NCBI GenBank assembly: GCA_002451055.1
Contig: DKBD01000012.1
Span: 2,211-7,623 of the forward strand
Reading direction: 5' to 3'
DNA length: 5,413 nucleotides
From: Nitrospira sp. UBA6909
Lineage (GTDB): Bacteria > Nitrospirota > Nitrospiria > Nitrospirales > Nitrospiraceae
Positions within the stretch are counted from its first letter, which is position 1. Every line of letters starts with the position of its first letter. This document shows positions 1 through 4,811 of the stretch, one piece after another. Position numbers and translations under genes: made by a program. The notes under the pieces were generated by a model. That model was not told the origin of the DNA and did no database searches. It saw only the letters and a list, made by a program, of their open reading frames with translations.

Positions 1-140
1 TTGACGTTCACGGTGAGGTCGGCGGAAAAGCCGGTGAAATCCTTCTGCCACCGCGCGGTGGCCTCAAAAGCTCGACGGAGCAGCTCGCGCGCGTTGGGGT
101 CATCGGCCACGGTCGGCTGCTGTTGGGCGTGCTGGTTCAT
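1..140 (-). CDS. Probable DUF3386 family protein, N-terminal part (cut by window edge)
   Basis: The reading frame runs leftward from an ATG at 140 and leaves the window after about 46 codons without a stop. A strong ribosome binding site, AGGAG, lies 7 bases upstream of the ATG, which fixes the start. After a short Gln-rich leader (MNQHAQQQPTV) comes NARELLRRAFEATARW and then FTGFSADLTVNV. This resembles the start of DUF3386 proteins as I remember them, where an 'ARxLxxxAxE...W...F.GfsAdlt' pattern opens a domain of roughly 200 residues known mainly from cyanobacteria. The function of that family is unknown to me. No signal peptide is visible, so the protein is probably cytoplasmic. It is transcribed divergently from the small basic protein gene at 422-784 and has its own promoter overlapped by a palindrome. 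The family call rests on one short segment. Confidence 0.6.
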   Translation of the reverse strand, partial: MNQHAQQQPTVADDPNARELLRRAFEATARWQKDFTGFSADLTVNV

Positions 141-163
141 GGTTGGTCTCCTATGAAAAAATG

Positions 164-182
164 ATAATCGGTCGACGATTAT
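164..182. promoter_or_regulatory. Operator-like inverted repeat over the DUF3386 -10 and start point
   Basis: The arms ATAATCG (164-170) and CGATTAT (176-182) are perfectly complementary around a 5-base GTCGA centre. The palindrome covers most of the -10 hexamer and the expected transcription start, where a bound repressor would block initiation. Its A+T-rich arms, with TGATAAT on one side, loosely recall Fur-family boxes, but the centre is too GC-rich for a classical Fur site. The regulator cannot be named from sequence alone. Confidence 0.5.
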
Positions 183-206
183 ACATGCCGTGACCAGGGC
201 GCTCAA
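178..206 (-). promoter_or_regulatory. Sigma70-type promoter of the DUF3386 gene
   Basis: Read on the minus strand, TTGAGC (206 to 201) and a perfect TATAAT (183 to 178) are separated by exactly 17 bases. Transcription would start near 171, about 30 bases upstream of the ATG at 140 and its AGGAG site. This is one of the clearest promoters in the window. Confidence 0.7.
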
Positions 207-275
207 CGGCGGATATGGTCCGCGGAGATGCATCAATCCTTGTTGGTCGCACGGAGGCTCTGCGTCGGCTTACGT

Positions 276-315
276 GGAATAACCATCGGAAATCTTCCTG
301 AAACAGGATTATTCC
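276..315. repeat. Nested inverted repeat in the divergent intergenic region
   Basis: The outer arms GGAATAA (276-282) and TTATTCC (309-315) pair perfectly. Inside them TCCTG (296-300) and CAGGA (304-308) form a tight stem with an AAA loop. Together they could fold into a bulged hairpin just upstream of the extended -10 at 333-341. There is no U-run after it on either strand, so it does not look like an intrinsic terminator. It may be a regulator binding region or may be chance. Confidence 0.35.
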
Positions 316-332
316 AAAATCCAACACAACTC

Positions 333-341
333 TGGTATAAT
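333..341 (+). promoter_or_regulatory. Extended -10 promoter for the small basic protein gene
   Basis: TGGTATAAT contains a perfect TATAAT (336-341) preceded by the TGn extension. The -35 region is poor (TTCCAA at 312-317 is the nearest candidate), as is common for extended -10 promoters. The expected start near 348 gives a leader of about 70 bases before the ATG at 422. Confidence 0.5.
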
Positions 342-421
342 CTCGCCATTTTTCTCACGGAAATTTCGCTGATCGTGGTCTGCATGATCGGCGCTCGATT
401 TGGGTTTCAGAAAGGATGGGG

Positions 422-784
422 ATGGAACGGCGCGCGGCTTCTCATACCGAAGAAGAGGAAATGAATCAACGCCGCAAACTGTTGAATGCGGCCAGACGGG
501 GAGATACGAAAGCTATCAGCAAGTTGTTCGAGCTCTACCAGGTCCGTGTCCTTAGCGGGGAACAGCTTGCAAAAGTCAATAGAACTTCTGCCTACATGGT
601 TCCTGCAACGCCGGCGAAGCGCGGGAGGTCTGCGACTCCAAAACCTACGAAAGGGGCCAAGCAGGAGACGGCGAGACCTGTCAAACCTGAGCCAAAGCAG
701 CGAGCGAAGGAGACTGCGAAGCCGTCAACTGGAACCCCCCCCAAATCCAGCGCAGCCGGGAAGCGCACGGTTAAGCACAAATAA
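422..784 (+). CDS. Small basic protein with histone H1-like Lys/Pro/Ala-rich tail, function unknown
   Basis: The frame codes for 120 residues from the ATG at 422, which has AAAGGA about 5 bases upstream. Other possible starts are ATG 416 (no usable spacing) and ATG 461 (107 residues, purine-rich GAGGA but only 1 base away), so the N-terminus is uncertain. From the residue encoded at 461 it has a predicted helical segment, MNQRRKLLNAARRGD through KLFELYQVRVLSGEQLAKV. After that comes a long low-complexity tail of Lys, Pro, Ala, Thr and Arg ending in KHK, with almost no acidic or hydrophobic clusters. Such tails occur in bacterial H1-like and AlgP-like nucleic-acid-binding proteins, so binding to DNA or RNA is a reasonable inference, not a demonstrated role. 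The biased tail composition in this frame argues that the gene is real. A run of eight C at 735-742 lies near the 3' end. The gene converges on the clpS-like gene with a 16-base gap. I do not recognise a named family. Confidence 0.72.
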   Translation: MERRAASHTEEEEMNQRRKLLNAARRGDTKAISKLFELYQVRVLSGEQLAKVNRTSAYMVPATPAKRGRSATPKPTKGAKQETARPVKPEPKQRAKETAKPSTGTPPKSSAAGKRTVKHK

Positions 785-800
785 CGGGTTTTCTCCTACG

Positions 801-1097
801 CTACTGCACTACCACCCGCAATCCCCCTCCGGCTAGTTTGGCCGCAATGTTCTCTGCATGCTCCAGCGGTCCATTATAGACGACTGCTTGCCCCTCATGG
901 TCAATGCGATAGGCCAGTTCGAAAGCCCTTGCCGGAGTCATGCTTGGAATAAATCGGCAGAAAAGGTCGATGACTTGCTGATAGGTGTGACAGTCGCAAT
1001 TAAAGACGACCACACGGGATTCGAGTCCGGTGCCGCTGCCGGTCTGTACGTCTTCAGTCGTCTCCGGGATGGCTTGAGGTGTCGGGGGCATGGGCAT
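801..1097 (-). CDS. clpS: ClpS-like ATP-dependent Clp protease adaptor, divergent
   Basis: The product has 98 residues. ClpS is a cytoplasmic adaptor that binds N-degron substrates and hands them to ClpA or ClpC for degradation by ClpP. A disordered Pro/Thr-rich N-terminal stretch (residues 1-27) matches the mobile ClpS N-terminal extension. The core begins at SRVVVFN, followed by a helix QQVIDLFCRF, then TPARAFELAYRIDHEGQAVVYNG and a last helix-strand segment, HAENIAAKLAGGGLRVVV. This order and length fit the ClpS fold. Pocket residues differ from E. coli ClpS: NDDYTPM becomes NCDCHTY (residues 33-39), keeping Asn and the second Asp, and the His in HxxG becomes Asp (D66 in DHEG). An in-frame TAG at 1112-1110 excludes any upstream extension, so the start is ATG 1097 or ATG 1091. 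There is no Shine-Dalgarno sequence, and a promoter sits right against the start. The gene is divergent from caxA. Substrate specificity may differ from classical ClpS. Confidence 0.85.
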   Translation of the reverse strand: MPMPPTPQAIPETTEDVQTGSGTGLESRVVVFNCDCHTYQQVIDLFCRFIPSMTPARAFELAYRIDHEGQAVVYNGPLEHAENIAAKLAGGGLRVVVQ

Positions 1098-1106
1098 GGC
1101 AAGGAA

Positions 1107-1135
1107 ATTCTAGCAGACCTGTACGGGCGAGTTAA
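1107..1135 (-). promoter_or_regulatory. Candidate promoter for a leaderless or near-leaderless clpS mRNA
   Basis: On the minus strand, TTAACT (1135 to 1130), a 17-base spacer and TAGAAT (1112 to 1107) with an upstream TGC (extended -10) make a good sigma70-type match. The predicted start is near 1100, within a few bases of the ATG at 1097. That agrees with the lack of a ribosome binding site in front of clpS. Confidence 0.45.
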
Positions 1136-1386
1136 TACCTCTTTTGCCCCGGCGTCCTCATCCGTGCATTCCAGGCGTAGAACGTCGGGGCAGCGTACGA
1201 ATGCGTCCATCTCCCGCGGCATGAGAGTCATCGACAAAAAACCATGCTCGTGCTAGCCTCCATCGTTCACGGACGCCTCTCCTGCAATCGGCGATATACC
1301 GCGCTTCGTCGATGTGGGCTTCACGAGAAATGCACTCAGGCGTGTATGCGATAAACCGTCATGAATAATACAGTCTAGGGTTTTTC
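1136..1386. other. Intergenic region between divergent clpS and caxA, no convincing gene
   Basis: I see no RNA gene, repeat array or strong terminator here. A minus-strand frame from a TTG at 1237 runs through the clpS promoter and into clpS in another frame, but it has no ribosome binding site and no recognised domain. No convincing -35/-10 pair was found for caxA. The only signal close to caxA is AGGG at 1377-1380, placed as a weak ribosome binding site. Confidence 0.5.
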
Positions 1387-2460
1387 GTGCGCCGAATTTT
1401 TAGCTCTTGGCTTGACGTTCTCCTGTTATTCATACCTGTCGCGGCGGCCCTCTCGATCCTGAAGGCCGACCCGCTCTTCGTGTTTGCTTCATCCGCGCTC
1501 GCGATCATTCCTCTTGCAGGCCTATTGGGCCGAGCGACCGAACACTTGACTGCTCACGTCGGCGCTGGGATCGGCAGCTTGCTGAATGCCTCGTTGGGAA
1601 ATGCCGCCGAACTCATCATCGCCCTGGCCGCGTTGCGCGAAGGGCTGCACGATGTGGTGAGGGCGTCTCTGACTGGGTCGATTCTCGGCAACATCTTGCT
1701 GGTGCTGGGGGCTTCGATGATCGCCGGCGGCATGAAATACGAGCGGCAGAAATTCAACCAGACAGCGGCAGGGATGGGGGCGAGTCTCCTTCTGTTGGCG
1801 GCCGTCGGTCTCATCATTCCGGCGCTGTTTCATTTCACCGCCTCGAGTCAGGGCGTGCTGGTCGAGCATGAACTGAGCCTGGACATTGCGATCGTGCTGT
1901 TTCTGATCTATGGACTGAGCCTCATGTTTTCCCTGAAGACACATCGACATCTCTTTGCCGGCGAGGAACATGATGCGCACGATATCGGAGAAGAGCCGTG
2001 GAGCTACCGGCTGTCTCTCGTCGTGCTGACGGTCGTCGCGGTTCTCATCGGAGTCATGAGTGAAACACTGGTGGGAGCCATTGAGCCGGCGGCCCACCGG
2101 CTCGGGCTCACGCAAGTGTTTGTGGGGGTGATCCTGGTGGCGTTGGTCGGCAACGCGGCGGAACATTCCACGGCCGTGCTGATGGCGATGAAGAACAAGA
2201 TGGATCTGGCGCTTGGTATCGCTGTTGGGTCGAGCCTGCAGATCGCGTTACTGGTCGCTCCGCTGTTGGTGTTCACCAGCTATCTATTCGGTGCCCCTCT
2301 GGATTTGATTTTTACGCCCTTTGAAGTGGCGGCGGTCGCCATGTCGGTGTTGATCCTCGGCTTTGTGTCGATGGATGGAGAGTCGCACTGGATGGAAGGT
2401 GTGATGTTGGTGGGAGTCTATGCAATGTTGGCGATCGCCTTTTATTTCCTGCCGGCGTAA
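1387..2460 (+). CDS. caxA: Calcium/proton exchanger, CAX family
   Basis: The product is a 357-residue inner-membrane antiporter of the Ca2+:cation antiporter (CaCA) superfamily, CAX branch, which exports Ca2+ in exchange for H+. It has about 11 hydrophobic segments in two homologous halves. The first alpha repeat is GNAAELIIALAALREG at residues 71-86. The second is GNAAEHSTAVLMAMKNKMDL at 255-274, continuing into GIAVGSSLQIALLVAPLLV. The acidic residues E75 and E259 in the paired GNAAE motifs are the expected cation-binding and transport glutamates. A cytosolic loop rich in His and acidic residues (about 185-204, HRHLFAGEEHDAHD) separates the halves, a place where CAX proteins often carry acidic stretches. 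The length is normal for bacterial CaxA. The start is GTG at 1387 with AGGG 6 bases upstream. The gene stands alone and converges on the 70-residue gene after 29 bases. The family call is secure; ion preference is inferred. Confidence 0.95.
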   Translation: MRRIFSSWLDVLLLFIPVAAALSILKADPLFVFASSALAIIPLAGLLGRATEHLTAHVGAGIGSLLNASLGNAAELIIALAALREGLHDVVRASLTGSILGNILLVLGASMIAGGMKYERQKFNQTAAGMGASLLLLAAVGLIIPALFHFTASSQGVLVEHELSLDIAIVLFLIYGLSLMFSLKTHRHLFAGEEHDAHDIGEEPWSYRLSLVVLTVVAVLIGVMSETLVGAIEPAAHRLGLTQVFVGVILVALVGNAAEHSTAVLMAMKNKMDLALGIAVGSSLQIALLVAPLLVFTSYLFGAPLDLIFTPFEVAAVAMSVLILGFVSMDGESHWMEGVMLVGVYAMLAIAFYFLPA

Positions 2461-2489
2461 CCCTGTGTCTTATTTCACAGTGAACATTG

Positions 2490-2702
2490 TCAGGCCTTGT
2501 CCATATCGATGACTTCGGTCGCGTCCCACAGGTTCTGTAATTCCGCCTCCGCCAAGTCTCTTTCACGATCCGCAGCGGTTTCTTCTCCAAACGATGCTGG
2601 CGGGGTGGGAGACACGTCGTTTGCATGGGCACTTTCCTGAGCCGGTCCAGTCCCTTGCCTCTCGCGGCGGCGCTTTTTCAAAGGATCCATATTCACCGGC
2701 AT
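2490..2702 (-). CDS. Hypothetical small hydrophilic protein (70 residues)
   Basis: It reads from ATG 2702 with GAGG 7 bases upstream, a good ribosome binding site that supports a real gene. The sequence is strongly polar: a basic patch LKKRRRER (residues 8-15), a Pro/Ser/Ala-rich middle likely to be disordered, and an acidic helix-forming end from about residue 39 (GEETAADRERDLAEAELQNL) finishing in DMDKA. There is no signal peptide, membrane segment or Cys pair. It has its own promoter with a palindrome, so it is probably regulated separately from hemW, which ends 80 bases upstream on the same strand. I do not recognise a family. The basic N-terminus and acidic C-terminus suggest a binding or adaptor protein, but that is speculation. 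Confidence 0.7.
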   Translation of the reverse strand: MPVNMDPLKKRRRERQGTGPAQESAHANDVSPTPPASFGEETAADRERDLAEAELQNLWDATEVIDMDKA

Positions 2703-2723
2703 GGCAGTTCCTCGTGGGGTGCT

Positions 2724-2737
2724 GATAGTGTCCTATC
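2724..2737. promoter_or_regulatory. Operator-like palindrome at the -10 of the 70-residue gene
   Basis: GATAG (2724-2728) and CTATC (2733-2737) are perfect inverted arms around TGTC. The element overlaps the proposed -10 and ends about 21 bases upstream of the ATG, a typical place for a repressor site. It could also be a small hairpin in the mRNA leader. The arms are short, so chance is possible. Confidence 0.35.
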
Positions 2738-2756
2738 GGCTCGGGGCGCTTGTCAA
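2727..2756 (-). promoter_or_regulatory. Candidate promoter of the 70-residue gene
   Basis: On the minus strand a perfect -35 TTGACA (2756 to 2751) is followed after 18 bases by GACACT (2732 to 2727), only a 3/6 match to TATAAT. The weak -10 suggests either an activator-dependent promoter or a different exact start. Confidence 0.4.
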
Positions 2757-2782
2757 TCCGCCAGACACCTGAATGACTACGG

Positions 2783-3919
2783 CTAATACAGCTCTTGGGC
2801 CACCGAGTCTGCGTAACGCCTGCCGAGCGCGGTCAAGCGAATGCGTTCCTCATTCCATTCGATCAACCCCTGACTGCTGAGTGAGGCCAGGGTTCTGTGT
2901 TGCGGCATATCGGGGTGAACGAGACGACGAGGAATTCCCTCCACCAGTCTGAGACCGAACACCAGCGCATCTCGCTGCTGGTCGTCCTCCGAAAGACCCG
3001 CGCGTTCTGCTAGAGGCAGATGATGCTCGTTCAGCAGGTCCACATAGGCCGTCAAATCGGCGACATTGCCGAACCGAACTCCGTTGACGTAGGACTGCGC
3101 GCTTGGTCCGAGTCCCAGGTAGTCGCCGTCCGTCCAGTAGAGCAAATTGTGGCGGGAGGCGAAGCCAGGCTTGGCGTAATTGGAGATCTCGTAGTGAACG
3201 AGTCCGGCGGCCTGTAAGATAGTTTCCGCCGCCGATTCCATGTCTACTTGGAGCGCATCGTCCGGTTTTGGAACCACATTCCTGGCAATGTCATGGGCGA
3301 GCCTCGTTCCCTCTTCGATGGTCAAGGCGTAACAGGATACATGTGAAGGCTCAAGGGCAAGCAGCGACTGCAAAGTCTCGGTCCACGATGTGAGCGATTG
3401 GCTTGGGAGCCCGTACATCAGGTCGAGGTTGATATTTACAAAACCGGCCGCGCGTGCCGCTTCGACGGCGACGTCGGTGTCTCGTACTCGACCGGGTCGG
3501 CCGATCGGAACAAAGTCGTTCTCGTCCATGGATTCGGCGCCGAAGCTGATGCGGTTGAAGCCGGCGTCGGCCAGGATCTTCAGGTCTACGGCTGTGACGG
3601 TAGAGGGATGGGCTTCCACCGTGATTTCTGTTGACGCATCCGTCGGCCACGCGGTCCGAGCCCGGTCAAGAAGGGAGACCAATTGGGTCGCAGGCAGCGC
3701 AGTCGGTGTCCCGCCGCCAAAGTATAAGCTCCGCAGCGGTCGATTGCTGGTCAATCCCTGCCGGTTGTAGAGGTCGATTTCCTGCTCAAGAGCGGAACGG
3801 AACACATCCATCCGTTCGGTCCTGGCAACTTCGAGATAGAAGGCGCAAAAGTGGCAACGCTGTCTGCAGAAGGGAATGTGAAGATAGATGCCGATGTCGC
3901 GCTGTGGCCGCATGCTCAC
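2783..3919 (-). CDS. hemW: Radical SAM heme chaperone HemW
   Basis: The product has 378 residues, normal for HemW, a cytoplasmic [4Fe-4S] protein that binds heme and delivers it to target proteins; it was long misannotated as coproporphyrinogen III dehydrogenase. The N-terminus gives IYLHIPFC with the radical SAM cluster ligands C18, C22 and C25 (CRQRCHFC). The GGGTPT motif (68-73) is the SAM-binding glycine-rich stretch, followed by NINLDLMYGLPSQS (162-175). HNLLYW at 257-262 is the HNxxYW signature that separates HemW from HemN. A C-terminal winged-helix-like segment follows (GLRLVEGIPRR to ALGRRYA). Some usually conserved positions differ: GVQS is GAES (127-130), and the GxGxxAHS-type motif is GLGPSAQS (269-276). 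The start is GTG 3919, sharing a GTGA overlap with the stop of the upstream 88-residue gene, so translation is probably coupled; ATG 3913 is an alternative. No ribosome binding site is visible for either start. Confidence 0.93.
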   Translation of the reverse strand: MSMRPQRDIGIYLHIPFCRQRCHFCAFYLEVARTERMDVFRSALEQEIDLYNRQGLTSNRPLRSLYFGGGTPTALPATQLVSLLDRARTAWPTDASTEITVEAHPSTVTAVDLKILADAGFNRISFGAESMDENDFVPIGRPGRVRDTDVAVEAARAAGFVNINLDLMYGLPSQSLTSWTETLQSLLALEPSHVSCYALTIEEGTRLAHDIARNVVPKPDDALQVDMESAAETILQAAGLVHYEISNYAKPGFASRHNLLYWTDGDYLGLGPSAQSYVNGVRFGNVADLTAYVDLLNEHHLPLAERAGLSEDDQQRDALVFGLRLVEGIPRRLVHPDMPQHRTLASLSSQGLIEWNEERIRLTALGRRYADSVAQELY

Positions 3920-4182
3920 AGGGAAAAGGATGGAGGTTTCGAGAAATCCCGTTCCAGCACGATTTCGATTTCATCGTCCGGCGATTTGCCGCGGTTCCTG
4001 GTGTGGACAGTCCAGCCTGGCGTGCGCCGTAGCGATTCAAAGACCGCCTTGATCATGTCCCGCTTGATATGCGCTTCCCAGTCCCGCGTCCAGGCGAGGT
4101 CATCGTCGTCGCCCTCATAGTCGTCCGGAAATCTGGCTTCCAGGCTGAATCGAAGGGTGAAATTCTTGTCCTCCTGATACAT
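3916..4182 (-). CDS. Hypothetical acidic 88-residue protein coupled to hemW
   Basis: It starts at ATG 4182 with GAGAGG placed about 5 bases upstream. The open frame extends further upstream to 4590, but that part lies antisense to fmdB and should not be taken as coding. The protein begins MYQEDKNFTLRFSLEARFPD, then has an acidic cluster DDYEGDDDD (20-28), a Trp-rich helix region LAWTRDWEAHIKRDMIKAVFESL (29-51), and a final segment GWTVHTRNRG to EIEIVLERDF that looks like paired beta strands. There is no signal peptide and no Cys. The alternation suggests a small alpha/beta domain. I have an impression of similar unnamed proteins in Nitrospira-like genomes but cannot assign a function. The stop overlaps the hemW start (GTGA), and co-translation hints at a shared pathway. 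It is divergent from fmdB with a 66-base shared upstream region. Confidence 0.8.
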   Translation of the reverse strand: MYQEDKNFTLRFSLEARFPDDYEGDDDDLAWTRDWEAHIKRDMIKAVFESLRRTPGWTVHTRNRGKSPDDEIEIVLERDFSKPPSFSL

Positions 4183-4194
4183 ACAGACCTCTCG

Positions 4195-4223
4195 TTGCGA
4201 TCCGGTGGGCGCAACTTTATAAT
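4195..4223 (+). promoter_or_regulatory. Sigma70-type promoter of fmdB
   Basis: TTGCGA (4195-4200), a 17-base spacer and a perfect TATAAT (4218-4223) give a good promoter with a start near 4230, about 19 bases before the fmdB ATG. The A+T-rich stretch TTATAATGAGAATCA around the -10 also resembles a degenerate Fur-type sequence. On the minus strand the same bases offer TATAAA for the divergent 88-residue gene. Confidence 0.6.
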
Positions 4224-4248
4224 GAGAATCACAAAAAGGAGTTATCGC

Positions 4249-4473
4249 ATGCCTATCTTCGAATATGTCTGTCGGGAATGCAATCATCGTTTCGAGCTGC
4301 TGGTCCAAGGTTCGACGGAAGCGGCCTGTCCTCAGTGCAAGACGACCAAGCTCGACAAGCAGTTTTCCGCTTTTGGAGTCGGCGCCACGGCTGGTTGGGC
4401 GTCCTCCGGAGGCCCAGGCCCTTGCGGCAGTTGCGGCGATCCTCGCGGGCCCGGCGCCTGCTCCATGAATTGA
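4249..4473 (+). CDS. FmdB family zinc ribbon protein
   Basis: The product is a 74-residue protein of the FmdB/CxxC_CxxC_SSSS family, small putative regulators named after a gene next to formamidase/amidase operons. The N-terminus MPIFEYVCREC matches the family opening M-P-x-Y/F-E-Y-x-C. Two CxxC pairs, C8/C11 and C27/C30, form the zinc ribbon. The middle is short and Gly/Ala-rich, and the tail has a Gly/Cys-rich end PCGSCGDPRGPGACSMN with C59, C62 and C71, an ending I associate with this family. The start is fixed by AAAGGAG 7 bases upstream of ATG 4249. It is the first gene of a rightward unit with the 107-residue protein (7-base gap) and the exported protein. Its actual target is unknown; regulation or metal handling is an inference from the family. 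Confidence 0.9.
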   Translation: MPIFEYVCRECNHRFELLVQGSTEAACPQCKTTKLDKQFSAFGVGATAGWASSGGPGPCGSCGDPRGPGACSMN

Positions 4474-4480
4474 ATGCATC

Positions 4481-4804
4481 ATGGACTCTCCCGGCGAACA
4501 GGCTCTGCAACGTGCGATCTCGGCCATCTTGCAGGCCGATCCATTGATCAAGTTGTTGCAACAAGTTCGGTTGGGCCGGATGAAACCCACGGATGCGGGA
4601 TTGCGTGCGGTGACGGGGTCTTGGCTGGGGACCTACGAAAAGGCGTTGGCTACAGACGGCCTAACTCGTTCAGGCCTCCGGCGGCTCGATCCAGCGCCAC
4701 GCTTGGCTCTGTTGATCGAGAGCGGTGTGCTGGCTCACGATGATCAGGCCGTCAACGGTCTTCGGTCTGCGTTTGCGAAGGCGCTGGCTTCTGCGCCCGA
4801 ATAG
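4481..4804 (+). CDS. Hypothetical 107-residue protein downstream of fmdB
   Basis: It starts at ATG 4481, 7 bases after the fmdB stop, with no clear ribosome binding site, so it probably depends on translational coupling. The sequence looks soluble and mostly helical: EQALQRAISAILQADPLIKLL (about residues 6-26), a basic middle segment LGRMKPTDAGLRAVTGSWLG, then LRRLDPAPRLALLIESGVLAHDD and a last helix VNGLRSAFAKALASAPE. There is no Cys, signal peptide or membrane segment. The composition and codon use resemble the neighbours. I do not recognise a domain. Its tight placement between fmdB and a gene for an exported protein suggests one transcript, but not a specific role. Confidence 0.75.
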   Translation: MDSPGEQALQRAISAILQADPLIKLLQQVRLGRMKPTDAGLRAVTGSWLGTYEKALATDGLTRSGLRRLDPAPRLALLIESGVLAHDDQAVNGLRSAFAKALASAPE

Positions 4805-4811
4805 GTCAGGC

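Noticed and set aside
228..464. 78-codon plus-strand frame with a hydrophobic middle
   Set aside because: Its start lies upstream of the extended -10 at 333-341, it has no ribosome binding site, and it overlaps the better supported basic protein gene in another frame.
938..1237. Minus-strand frame from TTG 1237 overlapping the clpS start
   Set aside because: The first 35 codons look mildly protein-like, but there is no ribosome binding site, it contains the clpS promoter, and it continues out of frame through clpS.
1522..2166. Long minus-strand frame inside caxA
   Set aside because: It is antisense to a gene with clear CAX motifs; its His/Gln/Arg-rich composition is typical of a shadow frame.
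2463..2480. Possible bidirectional terminator hairpin CTGTG-N8-CACAG between caxA and the 70-residue gene
   Set aside because: The stem is only 5 base pairs with an 8-base loop and no clear U-run, so it is too weak to annotate.
4183..4590. Upstream extension of the 88-residue protein frame
   Set aside because: It is antisense to fmdB and the start of the 107-residue gene, with low-quality Ala/Arg-rich sequence. ATG 4182 has the good ribosome binding site.
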